9,195 nucleotides of DNA from a bacterium (lineage in GTDB: Bacteria > T1Sed10-126), in assembly GCA_003557545.1 (NCBI GenBank), contig PWOD01000038.1:1-9195 (forward strand), in the 5' to 3' direction. The translations under genes and the position numbers were made by a program. Numbering within the stretch: the first letter of the stretch is position 1; each line of letters opens with the position of its first letter. Positions 1 to 7,036 of this stretch are shown here, one piece after another. The notes beneath the pieces were generated by a model, which was not told the origin of the DNA, did not search any database, and worked only from the letters and a program-made list of their open reading frames with translations.

Positions 1-1012
1 GGATCCAAAATCCAAAAGCTGAGGGAATCATCAGAAAAGAGATCATGCCAAGTGAATTTCGGGTGGTTTGATAAACCTGCTCGCCATTTTTTTCCACAAC
101 ATGTCGAGAAGATTCCGGCAGGACAACGGTTCCGACAGCCACCCCTACCAGGGCAAAGGGAAACTGGAAAAGGCGATTGGCATAATAGAGATGAGAAATA
201 CTCCCCGGATCCAGATAAGAAGCTACCATATTATCAACCACAACGATCAATTGCATTATAGCAAGTCCAAAGGCCATGGGCCCCATTAAGCGAAGTAGTT
301 TCCAGAGCCCCTCAGTTCGCCAATCGAATAATAAATTTAATTTTATCTGCAGGCCGCGCAAACTCAACCACTGGAAAAAAAACTGTAAAAAACCACCTGC
401 CAGGACTCCAATGGCCAGAGCCCATATCTGGGTCTCAGGTCGATCACCGATTAATGGAGCCAGGAGAAAAACCGATCCGATCAAGGAAAGATTGAATAAA
501 ACCGGGGCAAAAGCCGGAACAGCAAATTTACGGCGGGCATGCAGTACACCCATAACAACAGAGGCAAGACTCATCAGCAAGAGAAAAGGGAACATCACCC
601 GGGTTAAATTTACAGTCAGGGTAAAATACTCCTGCCGGATAAATCCAGGGGCTGCAATTATAACAAAATAGCGGGAAAACAGGATGGACAGCAAAACAAA
701 GCCACCAACGAGAATCAGTACCCAGGTGAATGCAGCACGAACAAGACGGTTGGCGACTAATTCTCCGCGCTCTTCACGAAGCGAGGTATAGACCGGTACT
801 AAAGCCGAAGAAAGTGCCCCTTCTGCAAGCAGTTTTCGGAATAATGAAGGTATCCGATATGCGGCAAAAAAAACATCGGATACCCAATCGGCCCCAAAAA
901 CATAGGCAATCGATATATCCCGTATCAAGCCAAAGACCCGACTGGTTAAAATCCCCAGACTGACGGTTAAGGCTGAAAATCCTAATGAAGCTTCATCTGT
1001 TTTTGGACTAAT
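1..1012 (-). CDS. murJ: Lipid II flippase MurJ (MviN), N-terminal 337 residues, cut by window edge
   Basis: MurJ moves the peptidoglycan precursor lipid II across the cytoplasmic membrane. The minus-strand frame is open from 1012 to the window edge and gives 337 residues of a protein usually about 500 long, with repeated hydrophobic helices typical of this 14-helix MOP-superfamily transporter. Family hallmarks seen: TSRVFGLIRD at residues 23-32, FGADWVSDVFFAAYRIP at 39-55, LLAEGALSSALVPV at 61-74, TRVMFPFLLLMSLASV at 137-152, PAFAPVLFN at 166-174, and DNMVASYLDPGS at 260-271 followed by YYANR at 276-280 and VGTVVLP near 293-299. Conserved charged positions of the E. coli flippase (first-helix arginines, the Asp in SDVFF, the Arg in YYANR) are present. 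There is no ATG, GTG, TTG or CTG between the in-frame TGA (1021-1019) and the first membrane helix. The ATT at 1012-1010, nine bases after a GGGGGGTGA Shine-Dalgarno, is the best start. It lies 15 bases after the priA stop, so the two are probably co-transcribed. Product certain; start uncertain. Confidence 0.93.
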   Translation of the reverse strand, partial: MSPKTDEASLGFSALTVSLGILTSRVFGLIRDISIAYVFGADWVSDVFFAAYRIPSLFRKLLAEGALSSALVPVYTSLREERGELVANRLVRAAFTWVLILVGGFVLLSILFSRYFVIIAAPGFIRQEYFTLTVNLTRVMFPFLLLMSLASVVMGVLHARRKFAVPAFAPVLFNLSLIGSVFLLAPLIGDRPETQIWALAIGVLAGGFLQFFFQWLSLRGLQIKLNLLFDWRTEGLWKLLRLMGPMAFGLAIMQLIVVVDNMVASYLDPGSISHLYYANRLFQFPFALVGVAVGTVVLPESSRHVVEKNGEQVYQTTRNSLGMISFLMIPSAFGFWI

Positions 1013-1018
1013 TAATCT

Positions 1019-1027
1019 TCACCCCCC
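1019..1027 (-). promoter_or_regulatory. Shine-Dalgarno of murJ, pointing to an ATT start
   Basis: The minus strand reads GGGGGGTGA, which pairs along its length with the 16S rRNA anti-Shine-Dalgarno if G-U wobbles are allowed (it resembles AGGAGGTGA). It starts directly after the priA stop codon. The nearest possible start in the MurJ frame is ATT, nine bases after the last G of the run. The GTG contained in this site (1022-1020) opens a different frame that stops at TAG after four codons. Confidence 0.6.
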
Positions 1028-3421
1028 CTATAACATATCCATCGGATCAACATTGATAAGCAAGCGATTCGGTGGCCTTATTTTAAGCTGACGTAAAACT
1101 ATCTCCCGGACAGTCTTACGCCAGGCAAAATCAATTTTCCCCTTAACAATAAGATGCCAGCGGTACTGTTTTTTTATTTTTTCCAGAACACAGGGTATAG
1201 GTCCCAGTATTTCAAGTTGGGAACTGGCGGGCAGCAGTTCACGCAACTTTTGCAAAATTTCCTCTGGCCAGGATTTTGAACTGCTTACAGCAACAAAATC
1301 AATCAACCGGCTAAAAGGCGGATAGTTAAGTTGTTTGCGCTGGTAAATCTCCCGTCTAAAAAACTCCTTAAAATTTCCCCGGGCAGCTAATTGTATTGAA
1401 TAATGATCAGGCCTATAGGTCTGAACTAAGACTTCAGCACCTGATTTTTCACGGCCCGCCCGACCGCAAACCTGAACCAACTGCTGAAAAGTCCTCTCAC
1501 CCGCCCGAAAATCAGGAAAGTTAAGGCCTGTATCAACATTTATCACTCCAACAAAGTCAAGTCGCTGAAAATCCAGTCCCTTTGTTACCATCTGCGTACC
1601 CAACAACAGTCCACCTTCAGAGTTAGCAAACTCATTCAACAGTTTAAGACGGCTGTTCTTACGACTCACCGTATCGGCATCCATTCTAATTATTGTGGCG
1701 CCAGGATATAGTTCCCGAGCCATATTTTCCAGCTGCTGGGTTCCAGTCCCCTGCAACTGCAGCTGTTTTTCATCACAATAGGGACAATTACGGGGAATCC
1801 TGGCGGCATAGCCACAGTAATGGCAGCGTAACAGACCGGGTTTTGAATGATAAGTCATCGAAACATGACAATCACAACATTGCAAAGCCTCACCACAGGC
1901 ATTGCACAACAAAAAGTTTGAGTGGCCACGACGATTTAAAAACCATATAGCACGATTACCCCGTTTTAACACCTCACCCGTCCGTTCTTTTAAGGTTTCT
2001 GTAAGAATTGATGTAGAACCACGTAGATCGGCAAATTTCACCGATGGCAGAGCTCCACCTGCCGGACGCTCTACCATGCTATGTCCGATATAAGAGGAAC
2101 GAAACTGATTGGCATAACTTTCAACACTGGGGGTTGCACTACCCAGCAAAACAGGTATTTCTAAAAACTGAGCACGTTTTATGGCAACATCCCGAGCGTG
2201 GTAGCGTGGATTATCACCAGCCTTATAGGAACTATCATGTTCCTCATCGACAACGATAAGTCCTAACTTTTTCAACGGAGCAAACACTGCCGATTGAACT
2301 CCGAGAACAACCCGGGCTTCTCCCCGCTGAATACGATCCCATTCATCACGTCTTTCTCCGGCCGATAACCCGCTGTGCAGAATCGCCAGATGCTGTCCAA
2401 AACGGCTTTCCAGACGTTGAAAAAGAAAAGCCGCCAGAGTAATTTCAGGAACCAGGATAAGAGTGGAACACTCCTGTTCCAAGAGGGCTTCAGCCAGCCG
2501 ACAGTATACCTCAGTTTTTCCACTGCCGGTAACACCATGTAACAGATGAACAGCAAACTCTTTATCCTCTGTCGAGCTTTTAACCGAGCTAAATACTGCG
2601 GCCTGTTCAGAGGATAACTGATGTTTTTCACGGCGTGGATCAGGCCGTCTGTATTGTTTCAAGGGCCGGCGATCTTTATACTCCTTGCGCCGATTAATTA
2701 ATTTTTTCTGAGCCAGAGTTTTTAGCAGATTGGTTCTCCTTAACTCTGTGGGCAAGTCAGACTGAAAGCAGCCCCCGAGTGGTTGAAGAAATTCCAGCAG
2801 CTGGCGCTGACGATCCGTTGCTTCCTGTAAAAATATCTGTTGTTCTTGAGCCGAACCGATTAGCTCCAGATAATTAAGTTTTAAACGACTGGTGGATGCA
2901 CTGGCCAGATTGATTTTTTTGCTCAGCAAACCCTTGTTAACAGCCGGCTCCAACTGCTTGATCAGCTGCCCTTCAGATAAATCAAGCTGTTTTTTCAACT
3001 GTTCAAACTGAACCTCATTCCGACCTTCGAACAACCGATAAATCTCCGCGGACACCAACCTCTTGAACTGCTTTTCATCCAACAGCTCCCAGGCCAGATC
3101 AGGTTTAGGAAGATATTTCTCCGGTAAAATTGTTTTAAAAACAGCATTGGCCGAACTAATATAATAATCTTCCATCCAACATCCGACCCGCAGCAGATCA
3201 ACCGGAAGCGGCTCAACAGTTTCAACTAATTTTTCAACCTCTTTAAGCTTATACTCAGAGTTCTGCGAGGGAGTTTCATTAACTCCCGTAACAAGTCCCA
3301 CTGTAAGTTGATTATGAAGAGGTACAACAACCGGATATCCAAGGGGAGATTTTTCACCTTTATAGAGATAATTGAACGGACGTTCTATCCCCCGACGCAA
3401 GAAAACAACATCTACAATCAT
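1028..3421 (-). CDS. priA: Primosomal protein N' (PriA), replication restart helicase
   Basis: PriA recognises stalled or collapsed forks and D-loops, unwinds the lagging strand 3' to 5', and starts reloading of the replicative helicase. The 797-residue product has the normal family length. Seen in order: an N-terminal DNA-binding domain beginning DVVFLRRGIERPFNYL; Walker A GVTGSGKTE at 296-304; the Walker B box DEEH at 392-395 followed by SSYK; GSATPS at 427-432; LNRRGH at 495-500; eight zinc-binding cysteines in four C-x2-C pairs (506/509, 515/518, 533/536, 546/549); and GTGTQQLE at 558-565, followed by the second RecA-like half. All expected metal ligands are present. The segment normally reading GTRSA reads GVQSA at 374-378, an unusual change. 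The ATG start overlaps the udg stop as ATGA with no strong Shine-Dalgarno, implying translational coupling; murJ follows 15 bases after the TAG stop. Confidence 0.97.
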   Translation of the reverse strand: MIVDVVFLRRGIERPFNYLYKGEKSPLGYPVVVPLHNQLTVGLVTGVNETPSQNSEYKLKEVEKLVETVEPLPVDLLRVGCWMEDYYISSANAVFKTILPEKYLPKPDLAWELLDEKQFKRLVSAEIYRLFEGRNEVQFEQLKKQLDLSEGQLIKQLEPAVNKGLLSKKINLASASTSRLKLNYLELIGSAQEQQIFLQEATDRQRQLLEFLQPLGGCFQSDLPTELRRTNLLKTLAQKKLINRRKEYKDRRPLKQYRRPDPRREKHQLSSEQAAVFSSVKSSTEDKEFAVHLLHGVTGSGKTEVYCRLAEALLEQECSTLILVPEITLAAFLFQRLESRFGQHLAILHSGLSAGERRDEWDRIQRGEARVVLGVQSAVFAPLKKLGLIVVDEEHDSSYKAGDNPRYHARDVAIKRAQFLEIPVLLGSATPSVESYANQFRSSYIGHSMVERPAGGALPSVKFADLRGSTSILTETLKERTGEVLKRGNRAIWFLNRRGHSNFLLCNACGEALQCCDCHVSMTYHSKPGLLRCHYCGYAARIPRNCPYCDEKQLQLQGTGTQQLENMARELYPGATIIRMDADTVSRKNSRLKLLNEFANSEGGLLLGTQMVTKGLDFQRLDFVGVINVDTGLNFPDFRAGERTFQQLVQVCGRAGREKSGAEVLVQTYRPDHYSIQLAARGNFKEFFRREIYQRKQLNYPPFSRLIDFVAVSSSKSWPEEILQKLRELLPASSQLEILGPIPCVLEKIKKQYRWHLIVKGKIDFAWRKTVREIVLRQLKIRPPNRLLINVDPMDML

Positions 3422-4014
3422 CTTGCAGACCGTTCTTCCAAATGTTCAACAGCCAGCCTGAGATCGGCCTGAAACCGACTATTTATTTCTGGATTATGAC
3501 TGTATAACAGATAGCTGGGATGATAGGTTGGTATAAGTTTAAACTTGTCGAACTGATAGGACTGCCCCCGGGCGGTTGATATTTTGTGGGATTCACCGAG
3601 AAAATAACGTAAGGCGAAATTACCCAGAGATAGGATGATTTCAGGATCGATTAATTCCAGCTGCCGGTCAAGATAGTAACGACAAGCAGCAAGCTCCGGG
3701 GGCCGGGGGTTCCGATTGTCAGGGGGACGACATTTAACAACATTAGTTATATAGACAAACTGCTCGGATAGACCGACAGCAGAAAAGGCCTGTCTCAACA
3801 GTTTTCCCGATCTCCCTACAAAGGGTATTCCCTGGAGATCTTCATTTTTCCCCGGGGCCTCACCAACCACCAGCACCCGGGCTTCAGCTGTACCCTGACC
3901 AAAAACAACCGAACTACGTTCCTGATGTAACTGGCAATCAATGCAGCCGTCCGCCCTGTTGCTCAATTCAATTAAAGCTCTCTGTTTTTGAGTGAAACTC
4001 ATACCGGACGGCAA
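3418..4014 (-). CDS. udg: Type-4 (family 4) uracil-DNA glycosylase with Fe-S cluster
   Basis: Family 4 uracil-DNA glycosylases remove uracil, arising from cytosine deamination or dUMP misincorporation, as the first step of base excision repair. The 198-residue product shows the [4Fe-4S] ligand pattern: C24-x2-C27, then C95 and C111 (15 residues apart). Motif 1 is GEAPGKNED at 51-59, followed by PFVGRSGKLL at 64-73, NVVKCRPPDNRNP at 91-103 and the C-terminal motif HPSYLL at 165-170. The start is TTG at 4014-4012, ten bases after AAGGAG (4030-4025). The in-frame ATG at residue 5 (4002-4000) lies too far from that site. The gene overlaps priA by ATGA and sits 136 bases after coaBC, so udg-priA-murJ is probably one unit. 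Placement of a repair enzyme directly before PriA is suggestive but does not prove a joint role. Confidence 0.95.
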   Translation of the reverse strand: MPSGMSFTQKQRALIELSNRADGCIDCQLHQERSSVVFGQGTAEARVLVVGEAPGKNEDLQGIPFVGRSGKLLRQAFSAVGLSEQFVYITNVVKCRPPDNRNPRPPELAACRYYLDRQLELIDPEIILSLGNFALRYFLGESHKISTARGQSYQFDKFKLIPTYHPSYLLYSHNPEINSRFQADLRLAVEHLEERSAR

Positions 4015-4024
4015 AGAGACGGCA

Positions 4025-4030
4025 CTCCTT
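4025..4030 (-). promoter_or_regulatory. Shine-Dalgarno deciding the TTG start of udg
   Basis: AAGGAG on the minus strand lies 10 bases before TTG (4014-4012) and 22 bases before the first ATG (4002-4000). Spacing favours the TTG, giving a four-residue extension, MPSG. Confidence 0.6.
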
Positions 4031-4090
4031 TCCAGGTTTCAGGAGAAAGTTTTAAACCATACTTCATAAGATACTATCAGATAAATCAGT

Positions 4091-4118
4091 ATTATTTCAC
4101 AGGATGTCCGAATGGAAA
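4091..4118 (-). promoter_or_regulatory. Possible sigma-A promoter for udg-priA-murJ
   Basis: In the 136-base gap after coaBC, the minus strand carries TTTCCA (4118-4113, four of six matches to TTGACA), a 16-base spacer, and AATAAT (4096-4091, five of six matches to TATAAT). Transcription would begin about 70 bases before the udg TTG. The rest of the gap shows no convincing hairpin or T-run terminator. This is a consensus match by eye only. Confidence 0.35.
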
Positions 4119-4150
4119 AGTTGATCGCCGAAGAATCATAAAGGCTGTGA

Positions 4151-5356
4151 TTAAATGACCTTTTCGGTCAACAGGTTCAACCAGATCTGAAGCGCCAGTT
4201 CCAGTTTACTGCGTCGGCCAAGATCAATCTGACCTTCAGAAGCTGTGAGTAAAATCAGATGATTCTCAGTACCGGCAAAGCAGCCCTCTGAGATGGCATT
4301 TAGAGCTATCGCGTCGAGGTTTTTCGCCTGAAGTTTTGAAACTGCCTGATCAATTGCCATTTTTTCCTGCGCAGCAAATCCAATAAATTTACGATCATCA
4401 AACTCCTGTTTCAGAGTTGAAATAATATCTGGATTTTTTTCCAGCCGAAGCTGATGAGTTGGTGATTTTGAAGAAAACTTACCGGACTGTCTAACAGGCC
4501 GATAATCGGCCACAGCTGCAGCACCCATAAAACCGGTCATTCCCGGCATAATCGAACGAGCTTTATCCAACATTTCAGCTGCTGAATCGAGAAAAACTGT
4601 CTGGCGGCCATCAGCCGGATAAAAAAGCTTATCCTGAGCTGTTAAATAGACCACTTCAGCACCCAAAAAACCAGCAAAACGGGCCAGTGATTCCCCCATA
4701 AGACCAGTGGAACGATTAGTCAGGTATCGAATATCATCCCAGCTTTCTTTTGTACCGCCCCCGTTTATCAGCCAGGACTGCCCTTCCAGAGGTGAGGGCC
4801 ACAGCCGAGCAATTAACTGTTCAACAATAGAAGCCGGTTCCGGCAATCGACCGGGACCATAGGTTCCACAGGCCATCTCACCGCTATCGGGAAAGATAAT
4901 CGATTCACTAAATTGTTCGACAACTTCCTGCAGCCGAGGATTGTTCCACATTTTTTCGTTCATTGCCGGAGCATAGTAAACCGGTCCATCAAAAGCATAT
5001 ATTATAGTGCTGAAAAGATCGTTGGCCACCGGCCAGGCCAGTTGTAAAAGCCGGTTAGCAGTAGCCGGTGCAACCAGGATGCAATCGGCCTGCTCAATCG
5101 TCTCAATGTGGACAATTTTTTCACGATTTTTTTCCTGGTAATCAGCAGTCAGAACTGGATTTCCGGTAAGTGCCGCGGCAGCCTGTGGGGTAAAATAATC
5201 CTCACCTGCTGCCGTGAACATAACCTGAACGTCGGCCCCTTTCCACTGTAACTCACGGATAATCCGATCAGCCTTACAACCGGCTATACTTCCGGTGATA
5301 CCCAGAACAATACGTTTATTTTTTAAGGGTTCGGTGGCGGACAGTGAAAGTGACAT
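4151..5356 (-). CDS. coaBC: Bifunctional phosphopantothenoylcysteine decarboxylase / phosphopantothenate-cysteine ligase (CoaBC)
   Basis: CoaBC carries out two steps of coenzyme A synthesis: CTP-dependent joining of cysteine to 4'-phosphopantothenate (CoaB), then FMN-dependent decarboxylation to 4'-phosphopantetheine (CoaC). The 401-residue length is normal. The CoaC half (about 1-180) shows GITGSIAGCKA at 19-29, the catalytic His of HIE at H83, APATAN at 96-101, the substrate motif APAMNEKMW at 129-137 and the active-site Cys of GEMACG at C163. The CoaB half (about 190-401) shows NGGGTKE at 198-204, RYLTNRSTGLMG at 210-221, AAAVADYRP, a lysine-rich SGKFSSK segment, and LRLEKNPDI. The usual NxSSGKMG box reads NRSTGLMG, and the usual KLA-G-ADDLL stretch reads QLAWPVANDLF, so this copy is somewhat divergent. 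Its ATG overlaps the gmk stop (TAATG), implying coupling. The rpoZ gene often found between gmk and coaBC is absent. Confidence 0.96.
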   Translation of the reverse strand: MSLSLSATEPLKNKRIVLGITGSIAGCKADRIIRELQWKGADVQVMFTAAGEDYFTPQAAAALTGNPVLTADYQEKNREKIVHIETIEQADCILVAPATANRLLQLAWPVANDLFSTIIYAFDGPVYYAPAMNEKMWNNPRLQEVVEQFSESIIFPDSGEMACGTYGPGRLPEPASIVEQLIARLWPSPLEGQSWLINGGGTKESWDDIRYLTNRSTGLMGESLARFAGFLGAEVVYLTAQDKLFYPADGRQTVFLDSAAEMLDKARSIMPGMTGFMGAAAVADYRPVRQSGKFSSKSPTHQLRLEKNPDIISTLKQEFDDRKFIGFAAQEKMAIDQAVSKLQAKNLDAIALNAISEGCFAGTENHLILLTASEGQIDLGRRSKLELALQIWLNLLTEKVI

Positions 5357-5997
5357 TATAAGTCAGGCAAACCTTCCTTAATCCGTGGCAAGCGAAGTTT
5401 TTCCGCCTGACGAATCGATTCTATCGCTTTAACAGCCTCGTCTACCGAATCATTTACTACAACAAAATCATAATTGTAGATTTCCTTCAGCTCCATTCGG
5501 GCATTACCGAGGCGACGGTTTATTTCAACCTCTGACTCAGTATTACGGGCCCTCAGACGTCTTTCTAATTCATCCATATCAGGCGGAACAATGAAGATCA
5601 TAACAGCATCTGGATAGAGTTTACGAATCTGCTCGCCCCCCTGAACATCGATATCAAGCATCACATCTTTAGCCCTGTGCAGTTCCTCAAGGACCGCCTT
5701 ACGGGAAGTACCATAGTATTCTTCATGCACCCTGGCCCACTCTAAAAATGCATCGTCCGCTATCATCTGTTTGAAATTCTGTTCATCAACAAAATGGTAG
5801 TCAACCCCTTCTGTTTCATGGTTACGCGGTGGACGGGTCGTGGTCGAAACAGAAAATACAAGGCGGGGGTTTCGTTTCAATAAACGGCGACAGATAGTTG
5901 ATTTGCCAGCGCCAGACGGGGCTGAAATTACCAGAAGAAGAGATGGTTCGTCAGCTGTAAAAATATCTTCGGGATTAAAGCTATTGTGAGTTTTCAT
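5356..5997 (-). CDS. gmk: Guanylate kinase
   Basis: Gmk phosphorylates GMP to GDP with ATP, feeding GTP, dGTP and second-messenger pools. Seen: P-loop APSGAGKST at 26-34; the GMP-binding segment STTTRPPR at 51-58; EGVDYHFV at 63-70; FLEWARVHEEYYGTS at 84-98; the DIDVQGG Walker-B-like box; and a lid-region motif with paired arginines (ERRLRARNTESE). At 213 residues it is slightly longer than typical (about 205) because of an 18-residue polar N-terminal extension before LLLVISAPS. The ATG overlaps the yicC stop as ATGA and the TAA stop overlaps the coaBC start, so all three genes are translationally linked. In many Firmicutes remA precedes and rpoZ follows gmk; neither is present here, and the overlaps leave no room for them. 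Confidence 0.97.
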   Translation of the reverse strand: MKTHNSFNPEDIFTADEPSLLLVISAPSGAGKSTICRRLLKRNPRLVFSVSTTTRPPRNHETEGVDYHFVDEQNFKQMIADDAFLEWARVHEEYYGTSRKAVLEELHRAKDVMLDIDVQGGEQIRKLYPDAVMIFIVPPDMDELERRLRARNTESEVEINRRLGNARMELKEIYNYDFVVVNDSVDEAVKAIESIRQAEKLRLPRIKEGLPDL

Positions 5998-6869
5998 TCT
6001 AAATTTTTCACCTGTTCACGACATTTTTCAAGTTCAGTTTTAATATTAACAGATAACTGGCTGATCGTTGCATCATTTGCTTTAGCACCAACTGTATTGA
6101 CCTCACGTTGAATCTCCTGAATCAAAAACTCGAGATTTCGACCAACAGCTCCGGCTTTGTCAAAAAAACCATAAAACTGATTAAGATGACTCTTTATCCG
6201 AGAAATTTCTTCACTAATATCGCATTTTTCAGCATAATTTTTCAACTCTTTTTCAAGCCGGGCCTGTTTTTCTTCACCTGTAAGCTGTAAAATTTTTTCC
6301 ACAGATTTCAAGAGATTTTTCCGATAACGATCAAGCGTTTTGGGGACTCGTTGCTGGATAGTATCAACCTGCCGGGCAATATGTTGCAAAGATTTTTTTA
6401 AATCTTCTGCAATAGATGCCCCCTCTTTGCGACGTGATTCAACCAGGCCATCAAGCGCCCCGCGAACCGCCTTCAAAAGCAGCTGCTCGGCCTTGTCGCC
6501 ATCATTGCGAGCCGAATAAAATGAAACAACGCCGGGTAAGTTCAGCATCTCAGTGGGAGAAACTTTACCTTCGATCAGCTTATTATCGCTGGATATTTTA
6601 GTAATTATTTTATCATATTTTTCTAAAATCTCTTCATTAACAACAGGAAATTCCTTGTTCTGCTGAAGAATATTGCTTTCACAGTGAAGATGAATCGTCC
6701 CACGGCTGATAACCTGCCGGATCAAATCCTCCACCTTCTTCTCAATAAGTGGACGATTTATGTTGAATTTAACCTTCATATGACGGCGGTTAACAGAGGT
6801 AAGTTCAACTTTTACAAAATCGCCAGACTCCTCTGCAATCGCCTCTCCATAACCGGTCATACTTAACAT
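5994..6869 (-). CDS. yicC: YicC/YloC family endoribonuclease-like protein
   Basis: YicC-family proteins are conserved bacterial cytoplasmic proteins; E. coli YicC has been reported as an endoribonuclease linked to small-RNA turnover. The 291-residue product has the normal family length and diagnostic ends: it begins MLSMTGYG, and the C-terminal domain contains RIKSHL, the LEFLIQEIQREVNTVGAKA stretch and a final REQVKNLE. The N-terminal half carries the YicC_N signature (VNRRHMKVKF, then the long helical segment). The ATG at 6869-6867 is preceded six bases upstream by GAGGG (6880-6876), which supports this start over the ATG at codon 4. It is the first gene of the yicC-gmk-coaBC run, follows a 167-base gap with promoter-like sequences, and overlaps gmk by four bases. 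RemA (DUF370), often encoded directly after yicC, is missing. Confidence 0.93.
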   Translation of the reverse strand: MLSMTGYGEAIAEESGDFVKVELTSVNRRHMKVKFNINRPLIEKKVEDLIRQVISRGTIHLHCESNILQQNKEFPVVNEEILEKYDKIITKISSDNKLIEGKVSPTEMLNLPGVVSFYSARNDGDKAEQLLLKAVRGALDGLVESRRKEGASIAEDLKKSLQHIARQVDTIQQRVPKTLDRYRKNLLKSVEKILQLTGEEKQARLEKELKNYAEKCDISEEISRIKSHLNQFYGFFDKAGAVGRNLEFLIQEIQREVNTVGAKANDATISQLSVNIKTELEKCREQVKNLE

Positions 6870-6875
6870 CTGAAT

Positions 6876-6880
6876 CCCTC
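6876..6880 (-). promoter_or_regulatory. Shine-Dalgarno of yicC
   Basis: GAGGG on the minus strand ends six bases before the ATG at 6869-6867. The ATG three codons later is 15 bases away, so the first ATG is favoured. Confidence 0.6.
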
Positions 6881-6945
6881 ATTAGATAAAATAATACCTG
6901 ACATTTTTCCGCCTGACAGCTGAATAGATTATCGAAAATTCAGTA

Positions 6946-6974
6946 ATAATACCAGTTAGTTACCGGACAGATAA
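6946..6974 (-). promoter_or_regulatory. Second promoter candidate with extended -10 before yicC
   Basis: TATTAT (6951-6946) is preceded by TGG, giving a TG-n extended -10 element, with a weak -35 TTATCT (6974-6969) at 17 bases. It is downstream of the other candidate and would give a leader of about 70 bases. The two are alternatives or tandem promoters. Confidence 0.25.
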
Positions 6975-6977
6975 AGG

Positions 6978-7005
6978 ATTATCCCCGACAATTTTAAATA
7001 ATCAA
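6978..7005 (-). promoter_or_regulatory. Likely sigma-A promoter for yicC-gmk-coaBC
   Basis: The minus strand carries TTGATT (7005-7000, four of six to TTGACA), a 16-base spacer and GATAAT (6983-6978, five of six to TATAAT). The leader to the yicC ATG would be about 100 bases. The -35 box lies inside the AAATAAT/ATTATTT inverted repeat, which could be an operator. Judged by eye only. Confidence 0.4.
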
Positions 7006-7036
7006 AGAAATTATTTGGCCACCAGATGAAAGGAGT

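Larger units (their letters stand above)
6870..7036. other. 167-base intergenic region with short repeats before yicC
   Basis: The gap separates the flagellar tail from yicC. It holds several small repeats: a perfect 7-base inverted repeat AAATAAT/ATTATTT (6996-7002 and 7010-7016, 7-base loop); CTGAAT/ATTCAG (6920-6925 and 6938-6943); direct CCTGACA copies at 6897-6903 and 6912-6918; and direct AATAATACC copies at 6890-6898 and 6945-6953. No GC-rich stem followed by a T-run is seen, so there is no clear terminator. The repeats could be operators or chance in AT-rich DNA. Confidence 0.5.

Noticed and set aside
276-671. 131-residue plus-strand open frame, with others nearby (52-289, 730-963)
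   Set aside because: It is antisense to MurJ, which is clearly coding on the minus strand; the plus-strand product is basic, low in hydrophobics and has no recognisable motif.
2272-2631. 119-residue minus-strand frame inside priA
   Set aside because: It is in another frame within the conserved helicase core of PriA and has no start signal or family features.
4067-4095. ATACT/AGTAT and repeated CTGAT in the coaBC-udg gap as a regulatory hairpin
   Set aside because: Only five bases pair, with a long AT-rich loop and no inner pairing; this is expected by chance.
6996-7016. AAATAAT/ATTATTT hairpin as a terminator of the sigD group
   Set aside because: The stem is entirely A-T and is not followed by a T-run, so it would be too weak for intrinsic termination; an operator or chance is more likely.
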